A stretch of 64,000 bases of DNA from Acidimicrobiia bacterium (GCA_040881685.1 JBBECS010000036.1:1-64000), one strand, 5' to 3'; shown: positions 41,498-50,433, numbered from the stretch's first letter. Translations and numbers: made by a program. The notes: a model not told the origin generated them from the sequence alone.

Positions 41498-42478
41498 ATG
41501 CAGATCGAGCTCGAGCGCCCCGTTGAAGATCGTCGGTCGGTCGCGCACGTGCCGGCAATCGACGGAGGGCCCAGCCCGAAGAAGAGCTTCTGGCCGGCCC
41601 TGGTCACGACGATCATCATCGTGGCGCCCTTCGCCGCGTTGGGCATCATCATCGCCCAGACGGTGAATGGCGACTTCGCCCTCCGTAACGTGCTCATCGC
41701 CGCGTTCTTCTACGTCCTCGTCGCGCATGGGCTGAGCGTCGGGTTCCATCGCCTGTTCACGCACCGCTCGTTCCAGGCCAACCGGCCCCTGAAGATCGCA
41801 CTGGCCGTCCTCGGATCGATGTCGTTCCAGGGCTCGGTCGTCGGGTGGGTCGCCGACCATCGGCGCCACCACGTGTTCAGCGACCATGAGGGTGACCCGC
41901 ACTCGCCGGTCCGTCCCGCATCGCAGCGGTTCGGTCGTCTCCGTGGCGCGATCCATGCCCATATGGGGTGGTTCTACGACCAAGAGTCCACCAACCGCGA
42001 GAGGTACGCCCCCGACCTGCTGGCCGACCGCGACATCGTCATGATCGATCGCCTGTTCGTGCCGTTGTGTGTGGCGACGCTGGCGATCCCCTTCGGGATC
42101 GGGTGGGCGATCACCGGCAACTTTGGCGACGGCGTCGCGGCGTTCCTGTGGGCCGGTGTGCTTCGGATCGGTCTGTGGCACCACGTCACGTGGGCGACCA
42201 ACTCGCTGTGTCACCTGTTCGGCAAGCGCCCGTTCCGAAGTAGCGACAGCGCCCGCAACGTGCCGTCACTCGCCTTGATCTCGATGGGTGAGGCGTTCCA
42301 CAACGCCCACCACGCGTTCCCGAGCATGGCTCGCTACGGCGTCGATCGGTTCCAGGTCGACACCTCCGCCTCGCTCATCCACCTGTTCGAGAAGCTCGGC
42401 TGGGCGACGCGCGTTCGCTGGCCGAACGCGGCGCGCCTCGACGCAGCGCGCCTCATCCCGGTTCGGTCAAATGCCTGA
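41498..42478 (+). CDS. Membrane fatty-acyl-CoA desaturase (DesA3/stearoyl-CoA delta-9 type)
   Basis: A 326-aa integral membrane di-iron desaturase. Two hydrophobic hairpins flank the three His boxes: FHRLFTH (about residue 84), DHRRHHVFSD and EAFHNAHH. The box order and spacing fit acyl-CoA delta-9 desaturases that introduce a double bond in membrane lipids. ATG 41498 follows a weak GAGAG. The 199 bp upstream contain no other recognised feature; a promoter is presumably there. Confidence 0.87.
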   Translation: MQIELERPVEDRRSVAHVPAIDGGPSPKKSFWPALVTTIIIVAPFAALGIIIAQTVNGDFALRNVLIAAFFYVLVAHGLSVGFHRLFTHRSFQANRPLKIALAVLGSMSFQGSVVGWVADHRRHHVFSDHEGDPHSPVRPASQRFGRLRGAIHAHMGWFYDQESTNRERYAPDLLADRDIVMIDRLFVPLCVATLAIPFGIGWAITGNFGDGVAAFLWAGVLRIGLWHHVTWATNSLCHLFGKRPFRSSDSARNVPSLALISMGEAFHNAHHAFPSMARYGVDRFQVDTSASLIHLFEKLGWATRVRWPNAARLDAARLIPVRSNA

Positions 42479-42487
42479 CGTCACGCC

Positions 42488-43162
42488 GTGAGCACGATCA
42501 CGGCACGCCCGGATTACTGGCGCGATCACGCCGAGCCGACCAGTGTCCGGATCCCATCGTTCGTCCAGCTCGCACGTCGGGCCATCCCGCAGATCCTCGA
42601 GGGCGTACTGATCCCACTCGGGTTGTTCCTGATCACGATGCGCTTCTTCGGCATCTGGCCCGCCATCGTCGCGGGGCTCGGCTGGGAGGCGGCGGCGATC
42701 TCCCGTCGTCTCCTGACGGGGCGCAGGGTGTCCGGCATCATGATCGTCGGCGCGCTCATGCTCACCACCCGCTCGGTGCTCTCCCTGGCAACCGGCAGCA
42801 CGTTCGTGTACTTCGCCCAACCGATCCTCGGCGCCGCGCTCGTCGCGTCGGCGTTTCTGCTGTCGGTCGTCATCGGTCAACCGCTCGCACGACGATTCGC
42901 GAGCGACTACTGCTTCATCCCGGATCATGTCCAGGACGACAAACGCGTCCACGCATTCATGGTGCGCTGCTCGATGATGTGGGCCGCCGTCGGGTTTGCC
43001 AACACAGCGATCACACTCTGGCTGCTCCTCAGCCAATCGACGACGACGTTCATCATGGCGAAGACGTTGTTGTCGTGGGTGCTGTTCCTCGGTCCAGTGG
43101 CGGCGTCGGTCTTCTGGTTCCGCCGCTCGATGACCCGCTTCGGTCTCGTCAGGGCAGCTTGA
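42488..43162 (+). CDS. VC0807-like multi-pass membrane protein
   Basis: A 224-aa membrane protein with about five or six hydrophobic segments (ILEGVLIPLGLFLITMRFF, IVAGLGWEAAAISRRLL, IVGALMLTTRSVLSLATGS, ILGAALVASAFLLSVVIGQPL, then two C-terminal helices). GWEAAAI and the DFA/GQPLARRF loops are typical of the VC0807/intracellular septation-like family in actinobacteria. It starts 9 bp after the desaturase stop (GTG 42488), so co-expression is likely. Function unknown. Confidence 0.7.
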   Translation: MSTITARPDYWRDHAEPTSVRIPSFVQLARRAIPQILEGVLIPLGLFLITMRFFGIWPAIVAGLGWEAAAISRRLLTGRRVSGIMIVGALMLTTRSVLSLATGSTFVYFAQPILGAALVASAFLLSVVIGQPLARRFASDYCFIPDHVQDDKRVHAFMVRCSMMWAAVGFANTAITLWLLLSQSTTTFIMAKTLLSWVLFLGPVAASVFWFRRSMTRFGLVRAA

Positions 43163-43164
43163 AC

Positions 43165-43212
43165 ATGGCTCGACCTCCATCGGGGGTTCCCCTACAGAAC
43201 TCGGCGCGCTGA
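43165..43212 (+). CDS. Possible bridging mini-ORF 6 (15 codons)
   Basis: MARPPSGVPLQNSAR: its ATG lies 2 nt after the membrane-protein stop and its TGA ends 2 nt before the ATG of the GAF-ANTAR gene. It nearly fills the 52-nt gap, as the clearer bridging frames do in other operons, but does not overlap either neighbour. Weak case. Confidence 0.2.
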   Translation: MARPPSGVPLQNSAR

Positions 43213-43214
43213 CG

Positions 43215-43922
43215 ATGCAGCGCCCAGAGCTGGTCGAGCTCCTCACTCGCCTCGAGGGTGATCGCGAACGCGGTGAGCACTTGGGCCCTCATCTGTGCCA
43301 TGCCTGCGTTGAGTTGTTCGCGGTGAGCGGAGCCGCCATCGTCCTGATGAACGATGACGGCAACGGCAGCGCGCTGGCGGCTTCCGACGACGCCATCCGC
43401 GCGGTCGAAGATCTCCAGTTCACACTCGGTGAAGGGCCTGGGATCCAGGCCCACGACTTGGGCCGTCCGGTCTTAGAACCGGACCTGGCGGCGCTGGGCA
43501 GCCGGTGGCCGACCTTCGGCCCGGCAGTGCGCGAGCTCGGTGTGCACGCGGCCTTCGGTTTCCCCTTGCGGGTCGGCGCGGCGCGCATGGGCGCGCTCGA
43601 CCTGTACGCAGATCGCCCCACGGTCCTCGACCCCGAGCGCATCTCCGACGCAATCGTCCTGGCCGAGGTCGTGACCCAAGCCGTGCTCTCGATGCAGGCC
43701 GGTGCGCCGGCGGGCAAGCTCCCCCACGAGATCGACCACGCCGACGGTCTGCGGGCTGAGGTACACCAGGCGTCAGGGATGATCTCCGAGCAGCTGGAGA
43801 TCGGCATCGTGGATGCGCTCGTTCGCCTCCGCGCGTTCGCGTACGCTCGGGGGGAGTCGATCAATGCAGTCGCCCGTGATGTGGTCATGCGGCGCGTCAC
43901 GATGGACGGTCTGACGGAGTGA
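43215..43922 (+). CDS. GAF-ANTAR signalling protein 1
   Basis: A 235-aa protein with an N-terminal GAF domain (VSGAAIVLMNDDGNGSALAASDDAIRAVEDLQFTLGEGPGIQAHDLGRPV, about residues 35-150) and a C-terminal ANTAR domain (VHQASGMISEQLEIGIVDALVRLRAFAYARGESINAVARDVV). ANTAR proteins bind paired hexaloop RNA hairpins and prevent transcription termination; GAF senses an unknown ligand. It is followed by a second GAF-ANTAR gene. Confidence 0.83.
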   Translation: MQRPELVELLTRLEGDRERGEHLGPHLCHACVELFAVSGAAIVLMNDDGNGSALAASDDAIRAVEDLQFTLGEGPGIQAHDLGRPVLEPDLAALGSRWPTFGPAVRELGVHAAFGFPLRVGAARMGALDLYADRPTVLDPERISDAIVLAEVVTQAVLSMQAGAPAGKLPHEIDHADGLRAEVHQASGMISEQLEIGIVDALVRLRAFAYARGESINAVARDVVMRRVTMDGLTE

Positions 43923-43966
43923 CAGGCGAGACGGGTTGAGCACACGAGCGGCGAGAGGAGGGCGCG

Positions 43967-44707
43967 GTGGTCACGAAGCGTGAGACCTTGCTCGCTCAGA
44001 CCTTTGTCGACGTTGCCGACACCCTGGTAGCGGATTTTGACGTCTTGGAGTTCCTGACCGTGCTCACGTCGCGATGCGTCGAGCTCTTCGACCTGGCCGA
44101 GGCAGGGTTGCTCCTCGGCAACGGTCCTGGAGGCGTCCGCGTTGCTGCATCGTCGAGCCACGACGCCCGTCTGCTCGACGTGCTCGAGATCCAGCGCGAC
44201 GAAGGGCCGAGCCTCGACTGCTTCCGCGCCGGCGCGCTGGTTCAGTGCGAGGACTTGCGCACCGCCGCCGATCGCTGGCCACGGTTCGTCGACCAGGCCG
44301 TGGCGTCGGGTTGGCTCTCGTCCTATGCCCTGCCGATGCGCCTGCGCGACGACACGATCGGCTCCCTGAACCTGTTGCGGGCCCAGACGGGCCTGATCGA
44401 CGCGGCCGACCTTGTCGCCGCACAAGCCCTGGCTGATGTCGCGACCATCGGCATCCTCCAGCACCGCGCCGCGGAAGAGCATCGGCTCCTGGCCGAGCAG
44501 CTCCAATACGCGCTCGACAGCCGGGTGGCCATCGAGCAGGCCAAGGGCGTGATCGGCCAGCACGCCGATCTGAGCATGGACACTGCGTTCTCGCTGCTCC
44601 GCGGCCATGCCCGTGACCACAACCTGCGACTCGTCGACGTTGCCCACGCCCTGGTCGACCGCTCGCTCGACGTCGAGTCCGTGGCCCACAAGCAGCGCTT
44701 GAAGTAG
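43967..44707 (+). CDS. GAF-ANTAR signalling protein 2
   Basis: A 246-aa paralogue: GAF domain (VLTSRCVELFDLAEAGLLLGN, DEGPSLDCFRAGALVQCEDL, MRLRDDTIGSLNLLR) and C-terminal ANTAR (LQYALDSRVAIEQAKGVIGQHADLSMDTAFSLLRGHARDHNLRLVDVAHALV), which is closer to the consensus than copy 1. The start is GTG 43967 behind a strong GAGGAGGG. The two probably act as partners or respond to different signals. Hexaloop RNA targets were not evident by eye. Confidence 0.85.
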   Translation: MVTKRETLLAQTFVDVADTLVADFDVLEFLTVLTSRCVELFDLAEAGLLLGNGPGGVRVAASSSHDARLLDVLEIQRDEGPSLDCFRAGALVQCEDLRTAADRWPRFVDQAVASGWLSSYALPMRLRDDTIGSLNLLRAQTGLIDAADLVAAQALADVATIGILQHRAAEEHRLLAEQLQYALDSRVAIEQAKGVIGQHADLSMDTAFSLLRGHARDHNLRLVDVAHALVDRSLDVESVAHKQRLK

Positions 44708-44717
44708 CTCGCGGTCC

Positions 44718-45995
44718 TCAGCCGAGGGAGCGAGCGTGCTCGCGCAGCCCGTCGCGGAAGTCGGGATGGGCAACCTCGGCGAGCGCCAAGGCGCGCTCGC
44801 GCACGGTCCGACCCCTGAGCTCTGCGGTTCCGTGCTCCGTGATCACCACGTCCAACTGATGGCGCGGCGTCGTGACGATCGATCCCGCCGGCAAAGAGGC
44901 GACGATCCGAGAGGTCAGCTGGTCGGCGATCGTGGAGGTCGACGGTAGACACAGGAGCGCACGGTCCTGGAGCTGGATGCCGGACGCGGCGGCGAAGTCC
45001 TCGTGCCCACCGATGCCCGAGTACTGCTTGCCCCCGATGGTGTCGGCCACGATCTGACCGAAGAGATCGATCGTGAGCGCGCTGTTGATCGTGACCATGC
45101 GCTCGTTCTTCGCGATGACGTCAGGCGAGTTGACGACCGACACGGGGAGGAACCGGACCTCTTGGTTGCCGTCGAGCCACGTGTTGAGCTCGGCCGTGCC
45201 GGCCGCGAACGTGCTGATCGAATGGCCGACGAACACGCCTTTTCGCTGATTCGTGATCTTGCCCGCCGCGTGCAGCTTCATGAGGCCGGTCGTGAACATC
45301 TCGGAGTGCACGCCGTAGTCTCCGCCTTGTCCCTGCGCGAGCAGACCGGCGACGGCCGACGGGACACCACCGATACCGGTCTGGAGCGTCGAGCCGTCGA
45401 CCACGAATCCGTCGGCCTGCTCAGCGATCGCGAGCTCCACCGCGGTCGGCTCGACGTCAGCGAGCACGAACATCGGTCGGTCGCTCTCCACGAGGATGTC
45501 CACATCGTCCACGTGCAACCCGTGCGGATGGTCGGGCGGAAGCCCGAGTGTGCGCGGGCAGGCAGGGTTGATCTCCACGATGAGCACCCGATCGGGGTCG
45601 GCGGCAACACGCGTGAGCTCGTCCTGGATCGCACCCGAGTGCAGGCCGAGGCTCATGAAGCCCGACTCATCCGGTGGTGTCGCGAGCGTTGCCACGACTC
45701 GCGACGAGGTCTGCTCCGCGACAGGGCCGAACCGTCGGAAGTCAGCCGGGATGTATTGCACCTCGGCGCCCGAGTCGATGAGGAACCGCTCGGCGGGTCC
45801 GAAGAACCCGGTGCGGTAGTGCACGTTCGGCTTCGTGAGCACCTCGAACAGGTCGACGAGCAGCGCGCCCAGCACATCGAGCTGCTCCCAATCATCGCGT
45901 TCGCCGAGCGCGTGCAGGAACCCGGTCGGTTGCCCCGGTCCAAGTGGGATCGTCAGCGAGTCGCGCGGTCGCAGCTCGCCCACTGCCTCAGCCAT
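44718..45995 (-). CDS. Acetyl-CoA hydrolase/4-hydroxybutyrate CoA-transferase family protein
   Basis: A 425-aa class I-like CoA-transferase: LGPGQPTGFLHAL at the N-terminus, GVHSEMFTTGLM with the catalytic Glu, QTGIGGVPSAVAGLL, and YSGIGGHEDFAAAS with RHQLDVVITEHGTAELRG near the C-terminus. The reaction is CoA exchange between acetyl-CoA and a short acyl or hydroxyacyl group. It is convergent with the GAF-ANTAR gene and divergent from the gene at 46058 across a strong inverted repeat. Confidence 0.84.
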   Translation of the reverse strand: MAEAVGELRPRDSLTIPLGPGQPTGFLHALGERDDWEQLDVLGALLVDLFEVLTKPNVHYRTGFFGPAERFLIDSGAEVQYIPADFRRFGPVAEQTSSRVVATLATPPDESGFMSLGLHSGAIQDELTRVAADPDRVLIVEINPACPRTLGLPPDHPHGLHVDDVDILVESDRPMFVLADVEPTAVELAIAEQADGFVVDGSTLQTGIGGVPSAVAGLLAQGQGGDYGVHSEMFTTGLMKLHAAGKITNQRKGVFVGHSISTFAAGTAELNTWLDGNQEVRFLPVSVVNSPDVIAKNERMVTINSALTIDLFGQIVADTIGGKQYSGIGGHEDFAAASGIQLQDRALLCLPSTSTIADQLTSRIVASLPAGSIVTTPRHQLDVVITEHGTAELRGRTVRERALALAEVAHPDFRDGLREHARSLG

Positions 45996-46012
45996 CGTTC
46001 GGATCGTGGTGT

Positions 46013-46039
46013 TCCCCCGCGCCGCCGTCACGCGGGGGA
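46013..46039. promoter_or_regulatory. Inverted repeat in divergent region
   Basis: TCCCCCGCG, nine bases, CGCGGGGGA: perfect 9-bp arms between the CoA-transferase start (45995, minus) and the small gene start (46058, plus). A candidate operator or hairpin; single copy. Confidence 0.4.
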
Positions 46040-46057
46040 CCGTACACTCGAAGGACC

Positions 46058-46447
46058 ATGGGACGAATGTTCGACAGCTTGCGCGCCGCGCTGCGCGCTC
46101 GCGGTGCAGCGAAGCCGCTCGAGTCGATGGATGCGATCGACCAGGCGGGTGCAACCGGCGCGGCCGAGAGCCTCATGGAGCAAGTTGTGAAGGGCGCCGA
46201 GATCGACCCGAAGGACGCCGACTTCGCGCCGGTCGAGGGTGTCGGGGTCGATGAGTACGCCACGATCTGCAAAGCGATCGTCAACGCCGGCCCGCAAGCC
46301 GACGAGCAGAAGGCGCTGGTTATCGTCGCCGAGCACGGCGTCGACGCTTCCAAGTGGACGCAGATCGTCGAGGTGTGGAACGAGCGCGTCATGCGCAGCA
46401 ACCCGGTCAAGATGCGTTACAGCGCCACGTTCATCAGCCAACCCTGA
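46058..46447 (+). CDS. Conserved-looking hypothetical protein
   Basis: A 129-aa soluble, mostly helical protein (MDAIDQAGATGAAESLMEQVVKGAE, DEYATICKAIVNAGPQADEQKALVIVAEHGVDASKWTQIVEVWNERVMRSNPVKMRYSATF). Charge pattern and codon use look like a real gene, but I do not recognise the family. The ATG follows AAGGA at 46051. It precedes the ferredoxin gene by 65 bp with its own RBS. Confidence 0.65.
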   Translation: MGRMFDSLRAALRARGAAKPLESMDAIDQAGATGAAESLMEQVVKGAEIDPKDADFAPVEGVGVDEYATICKAIVNAGPQADEQKALVIVAEHGVDASKWTQIVEVWNERVMRSNPVKMRYSATFISQP

Positions 46448-46512
46448 TCACAGCGGGGCTTCCTCGAGGGAGCTCCTGGGTAGATCCCCGAGAGCGACCA
46501 GAGGAGTGAGAG

Positions 46513-46908
46513 ATGTCCGGGCTTGCCATCATCACCGAGGCGTGCATCGACGTGAAGGATCGGGCGTGCGTGGACGTATGTCCGGTCCAGTGCATCTACG
46601 AGTTCGACCCGGCGAAGAACATGCTCTTCTCCGAGGCGGAGGCGGGAAGCGGCGTCACCGAGAACACCCATCAGCCGAACCCGGACATGGTCTCGGTCTT
46701 CGCGGACAGCATCCTGTACGTGAACCTCGAGGAGTGCACGTCGTGCACTGCGTGCTACCAGCCCGACGTGTGCCCTGTCGGCGCCATCTATACCGAGGAG
46801 GGCGTCCCCGACGGAAGCGCGAACGCCAAGTACAACGCGAAGGACGAGAACAAGGGCCACGACCACACGTTCTTCATCCAGCTGAGTCGCGAGGTCTTCG
46901 CCGACTAG
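46513..46908 (+). CDS. FdxA-like ferredoxin with an inserted loop
   Basis: A 131-aa ferredoxin. The first cluster motif CIDVKDRACVDVCPVQCIYE (C-x7-C-x3-C-x3-C) is that of 7Fe/FdxA ferredoxins, and the second is CTSCTACYQPDVCPVGAIY (C-x2-C-x2-C-x5-C), with a slightly longer last spacing. About 30 extra residues (FSEAEAGSGVTENTHQPNP and more) separate the two. The RBS is GAGGAG upstream of 46513. It ends 17 bp before a P450 gene, so it is the likely electron donor for it. Confidence 0.86.
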   Translation: MSGLAIITEACIDVKDRACVDVCPVQCIYEFDPAKNMLFSEAEAGSGVTENTHQPNPDMVSVFADSILYVNLEECTSCTACYQPDVCPVGAIYTEEGVPDGSANAKYNAKDENKGHDHTFFIQLSREVFAD

Positions 46909-46925
46909 CGGGATACGTTGTGGCC

Positions 46926-48146
46926 GTGACCGACGACGAGAAGGCGTTCAACCCGTTCGACGCCGAGCAGGTGCAGGACGCATGGCCGTTGCTCGCCGAG
47001 CTTCGGAAGGAAGGACCGGTCGCGTCGATCTCCGGTGGGATGCACTACGTGACCCGTCATGCCGAGTGTCAGGCCGTGCTCCGGGACACGACCTCGTTCT
47101 CGAACGCATCGGGCCTCAAGGAGCCCGGTGTCGTGGTGCCGCTCGAGGATCGGGTGCTGGGCGAGCTCGATCCACCTCTGCACACGCCGGTCCGCCGGGT
47201 GATGGTGACGGCGCTGACCCCGCGCGTGGTGCACGCGGCTGAGCCGTTCATCCGCGAGACGGCCGGTCGTCTGCTCGACGCGATCCCAGTGGCCGGCACG
47301 GCCGACCTGGTGCCGGCGTTCACGGCCCCGCTTCCCAACCGAGTGACCGTGTACCTCCTCGGGTTCCCGCCGGAAGACTCCGACCGGATCGCGGCGTGGA
47401 CCAAGGAGTTCATGGAGAGCGGTTTCCCGCTTACGAACCGAACCGCCCGCGGCGAAGGGTTCGAGAACGCCTTTCCCGAGTTCGTCGGCTACATCGACGA
47501 GCAGATCGACCGACGAGAAGGCGCCGATCTCGACCCTGATGCACCGACCGACGTCGTCACCAAGCTGCTCGCGCTCGAGGTCGAAGGGAGTCGGCTGACC
47601 CGTCGGCAGGTCCGGGCGCTCACGCGCAACCTGATCACCGGCGGGTTCACGACGACGAGCCAGCTGCTGGGGAACTTGCTCAACCAGATGTTGACCAACG
47701 CCAGCGTCGAGCACGCGCTGCGCACCGATGACGCCGCGCTCGATCGCGCGATCGAGGAGAGCCTCCGCCTCTCACCGCCAGTGCTGTTCGTCGCCCGCGG
47801 CTGCGTGCACGACACCACGATCGCCGACGACGTCCCGGTGCACCCGGGGGAGCGCGTGATCGTCGGTTCCGCATCCGCCAACCGCGACAAGCAGCTGTTC
47901 GACGATGCCGACACGTTCCGCATCGACCGTGCGAACGCCGATCAGCACCTCACGTTCGGCTACGGCTCGCACGTCTGTCCCGGTGCGGCGCTTGCCCGAG
48001 CCGAGGCTCGCATCGCGATCGCCGCGTTCCTCGAGCGGTTCCCGCCGGACTCGATCCGCCTCGCGCCCGGCTACGAGTTCGTCAATGTCCCGACGTTCTT
48101 CGAGATCGGCCCGCGATCGCTTCCGGTGGAGATCAGTCGGCACTGA
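46926..48146 (+). CDS. Cytochrome P450, ferredoxin-linked
   Basis: A 406-aa soluble P450: ExxR in EESLRLSPP and heme loop HLTFGYGSHVCPGAALAR with proximal Cys at about residue 351. The I-helix reads ITGGFTTTSQ: the usual acid of the acid-alcohol pair (AGxDTT or AGxETT) is replaced by Thr, which can signal unusual oxygen activation. GTG 46926 is chosen; GTG 46920 is equally placed. It lies directly behind the ferredoxin gene. Confidence 0.87.
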   Translation: MTDDEKAFNPFDAEQVQDAWPLLAELRKEGPVASISGGMHYVTRHAECQAVLRDTTSFSNASGLKEPGVVVPLEDRVLGELDPPLHTPVRRVMVTALTPRVVHAAEPFIRETAGRLLDAIPVAGTADLVPAFTAPLPNRVTVYLLGFPPEDSDRIAAWTKEFMESGFPLTNRTARGEGFENAFPEFVGYIDEQIDRREGADLDPDAPTDVVTKLLALEVEGSRLTRRQVRALTRNLITGGFTTTSQLLGNLLNQMLTNASVEHALRTDDAALDRAIEESLRLSPPVLFVARGCVHDTTIADDVPVHPGERVIVGSASANRDKQLFDDADTFRIDRANADQHLTFGYGSHVCPGAALARAEARIAIAAFLERFPPDSIRLAPGYEFVNVPTFFEIGPRSLPVEISRH

Positions 48147-48230
48147 TCGTCCGCGGGCGTGCCCGGAACCGGGTTCCCGGTCTCCGGTTCAGGCGCACCT
48201 ACCATGGCCCCACGCGGCACCGGAGGATCC

Positions 48231-49106
48231 ATGGGTTCGTTCATCAGTCTCATCGCCAGGCGAGGCAAGCTCGCGTTCCAGACCGCGGTCATCGTCGCGT
48301 TGCTCCTGGGCCTGCGCTTCGCGGTCGAGGAGTTCGACTGGGAGTTCGTCGAGGTCTCGTCGCTGCTCACGGCGCTGGTGTCTGGTGGGATCTTCGTGGT
48401 CGCGCTCGTCGTCGCAGGCACGCTTACTGACTACAAGGAGAGTGAGCGCGTGCCGGCCGAGATCGTCGCCGGCCTGTCGAGCATCCACACCGACGGCACG
48501 ATGTTCAAGAAGGAGAAGGCCCACTTCGACCTCGCAGGCCTCGAGCGCCGGCTGCGCAACGTGGTGCTCACGTTCCGCTCCGATCTGGAGAAGCCAGGGG
48601 AGCGCACGTGTGTCGCGGCGGTGAACGCCATCAGCGAGTCGTTCGCGGAGATGGACCGGCTGGAAGTGATCGCCACGTACATTTCCCGCCTGCGCGGTGA
48701 GCAGTCGGCGATCCGCAAGTCCGTCTTGCGGGTGTACCACATCCAGCAGACCGAGTTCGTGCCCTCGGCGTACATGTTGATCTGGACCGTGCTGTTCGTG
48801 GCGGTCGGCATGCTCACGTTCACCGAGAACTCGTCGAGTGCTGAGGCGTATGTGCTCCTGGGCGCGATCTACTTCCTGCTGCTCTACCTCGCGCGCCTGC
48901 TCCGGATCCTCGACACGCCGTTCCAGCCCCGCCGCTTCACGAACGACGACGTCGACCTGTTCCTGCTCGATGACTTCGCCGCCAGCATGGAGGACAACAA
49001 GGCGTCGACAAACAGCGATGGTGGTGTGCACTGGGACGCCCGCCAGTTCGCCAGCGACGTGGCGGTGGAGCTCGCTCGGCTGACGGAGCACCAGAAGAAC
49101 AGCTGA
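48231..49106 (+). CDS. Multi-pass membrane protein of unknown function
   Basis: A 291-aa protein with two N-terminal hydrophobic segments (FQTAVIVALLLGLRFAVEEF; LLTALVSGGIFVVALVVAGTL), a hydrophilic, charged middle (SIHTDGTMFKKEKAHFDLAGLERRLRNVV), two further segments (MLIWTVLFVAVGMLTF; YVLLGAIYFLLLYLARLL), and a soluble tail. The topology, with a middle loop between two hairpins, resembles DUF4239/bestrophin-like proteins, but I am not certain. The RBS is GGAGGA before ATG 48231. Confidence 0.65.
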   Translation: MGSFISLIARRGKLAFQTAVIVALLLGLRFAVEEFDWEFVEVSSLLTALVSGGIFVVALVVAGTLTDYKESERVPAEIVAGLSSIHTDGTMFKKEKAHFDLAGLERRLRNVVLTFRSDLEKPGERTCVAAVNAISESFAEMDRLEVIATYISRLRGEQSAIRKSVLRVYHIQQTEFVPSAYMLIWTVLFVAVGMLTFTENSSSAEAYVLLGAIYFLLLYLARLLRILDTPFQPRRFTNDDVDLFLLDDFAASMEDNKASTNSDGGVHWDARQFASDVAVELARLTEHQKNS

Positions 49107-49112
49107 CAAGAC

Positions 49113-49508
49113 GTGATCCTCGCCCAGGTGAATCTCTTCGTAGAGGACTTCCCGGCGATGCTCGCGTTCTACCGAGATCAGCTCGGGTGCGAGATCATCG
49201 ACATCGAACCGGGCCCGCCCGCCGTGCCACTCGTCAACTGGGCATCGATGGTGGCCGGGAACATGATTCTGGAGCTCTTCGACGCCGTCGCGTACTGCCG
49301 CGATGTCGACGAGCTCCGCGCCGATGCGCGCTCGGCCATCGAGCTGTGCTTTCTCGTCGACGACGTAGATGCCGAACGCGCTCGCCTCGAGCAGGCCGGG
49401 ATCAGCTGCCACCCAGTGCTCGAAGAGGAATGGGGTCGGTTCTCCTACTTTCGCGATCCCGCAGGCAACCGGCTCCAGATCTACCAAATGTCCGACAAGT
49501 CGCATTGA
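49113..49508 (+). CDS. VOC/glyoxalase-family protein
   Basis: A 131-aa VOC protein: VNLFVEDFPAMLAFYRDQLGCEIIDIE at the N-terminus, NMILELFDAVAY in the middle and FSYFRDPAGNRLQIYQMS at the C-terminus. The start is GTG 49113, 6 bp after the preceding stop, so it is probably co-expressed with the membrane protein. Confidence 0.78.
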   Translation: MILAQVNLFVEDFPAMLAFYRDQLGCEIIDIEPGPPAVPLVNWASMVAGNMILELFDAVAYCRDVDELRADARSAIELCFLVDDVDAERARLEQAGISCHPVLEEEWGRFSYFRDPAGNRLQIYQMSDKSH

Positions 49509-49562
49509 CTTCGTCGGCGTTCCGATGACCCCAGGCCTGGTGCGTCGGTAGCCTCCAGATCG

Positions 49563-50306
49563 ATGTTCGGCGCCGTCGCAACCAGTGACCTTGAGCGCAT
49601 CGTGGTCGTGTCACCGCACTTCGACGATGCCGCGCTCGGCACCGCACACCTGCTCTCGGCGAACCCAGGCTCGACCGTGATCACCGTGTGCGCGGGCAAG
49701 CCGCCGACCTATCCCGCCGAACCGACGGAGTGGGACGCCCTTGGCGGCTTCACGGTCGGGGACGACGTCGTCGAGCTCCGCCGTGTCGAAGAGCGCGCCG
49801 CGATGGCCGTGTTCGAGGCAGAGCCGGTGTGGCTCGACTTCGTCGACTGGCAGTACCAACAGAAGCACGAGCGTGCGACACCCGAGCGGGTCGCGGAAGC
49901 ACTCGAGGCCGCGCTGCGCGCCGCCGCGCCTAGCGCGGTGTTCGTGCCGATGGGGATCGCCAACCCCGACCACGAGCTCACGCAGGATGCGGGCCGCCTC
50001 GTGGTCGACCGCATGCCCGATATCGCGTGGTTCGCGTACGAGGACAGCGGCTACAAGCACATCCCGGGAATGCTCGCCTGGCGCATCTCGAAGTTGTTCC
50101 ACTCCGGTCTCTGGCCCACACCCGCGGTCATCCCTGCGCCGCCCGACCCCGAGCGCAAACGCCGCGCGATGGACTGCTACAAGTCGCAGCTCGGCCCGTT
50201 GGAGCGCGACCACGCGCTGTCCACCCGTCTCAACGCGCCCGTACCCGAGCAGTACTGGCGCCTGGCACCACCGCCTGAGGGCTGGGAGCGGCTGACGGAG
50301 CGGTAG
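49563..50306 (+). CDS. PIG-L family deacetylase
   Basis: A 247-aa LmbE/PIG-L zinc-dependent N-acetyl hydrolase: VVVSPHFDDAALGTAHLL (PHxDD, zinc and base), FVPMGIANPDHELTQ (third zinc His) and VCAGKP as an early strand. Actinobacterial relatives deacetylate GlcNAc-conjugates such as the mycothiol precursor or teicoplanin-type substrates. Starts at ATG 49563. Substrate not assigned. Confidence 0.84.
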   Translation: MFGAVATSDLERIVVVSPHFDDAALGTAHLLSANPGSTVITVCAGKPPTYPAEPTEWDALGGFTVGDDVVELRRVEERAAMAVFEAEPVWLDFVDWQYQQKHERATPERVAEALEAALRAAAPSAVFVPMGIANPDHELTQDAGRLVVDRMPDIAWFAYEDSGYKHIPGMLAWRISKLFHSGLWPTPAVIPAPPDPERKRRAMDCYKSQLGPLERDHALSTRLNAPVPEQYWRLAPPPEGWERLTER

Positions 50307-50433
50307 CCAGCGTGCCGGATAGAGCACCAGATCACGGTCGACTGCACAACGGAGCCCTCGCCCGGACCGACCCCCCTTTGCCTCAGTCGTCTGGTTGACG
50401 CTTCGTGAGGCGCGGCCACAGACTCGCCTGCCG

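Noticed and set aside
48168-48181. Palindrome ACCGGGTTCCCGGT before the membrane protein
   Set aside because: Only a 2-base loop is left for a hairpin, it is single-copy, and it lacks the features of the type-1 repeats; not enough to call.
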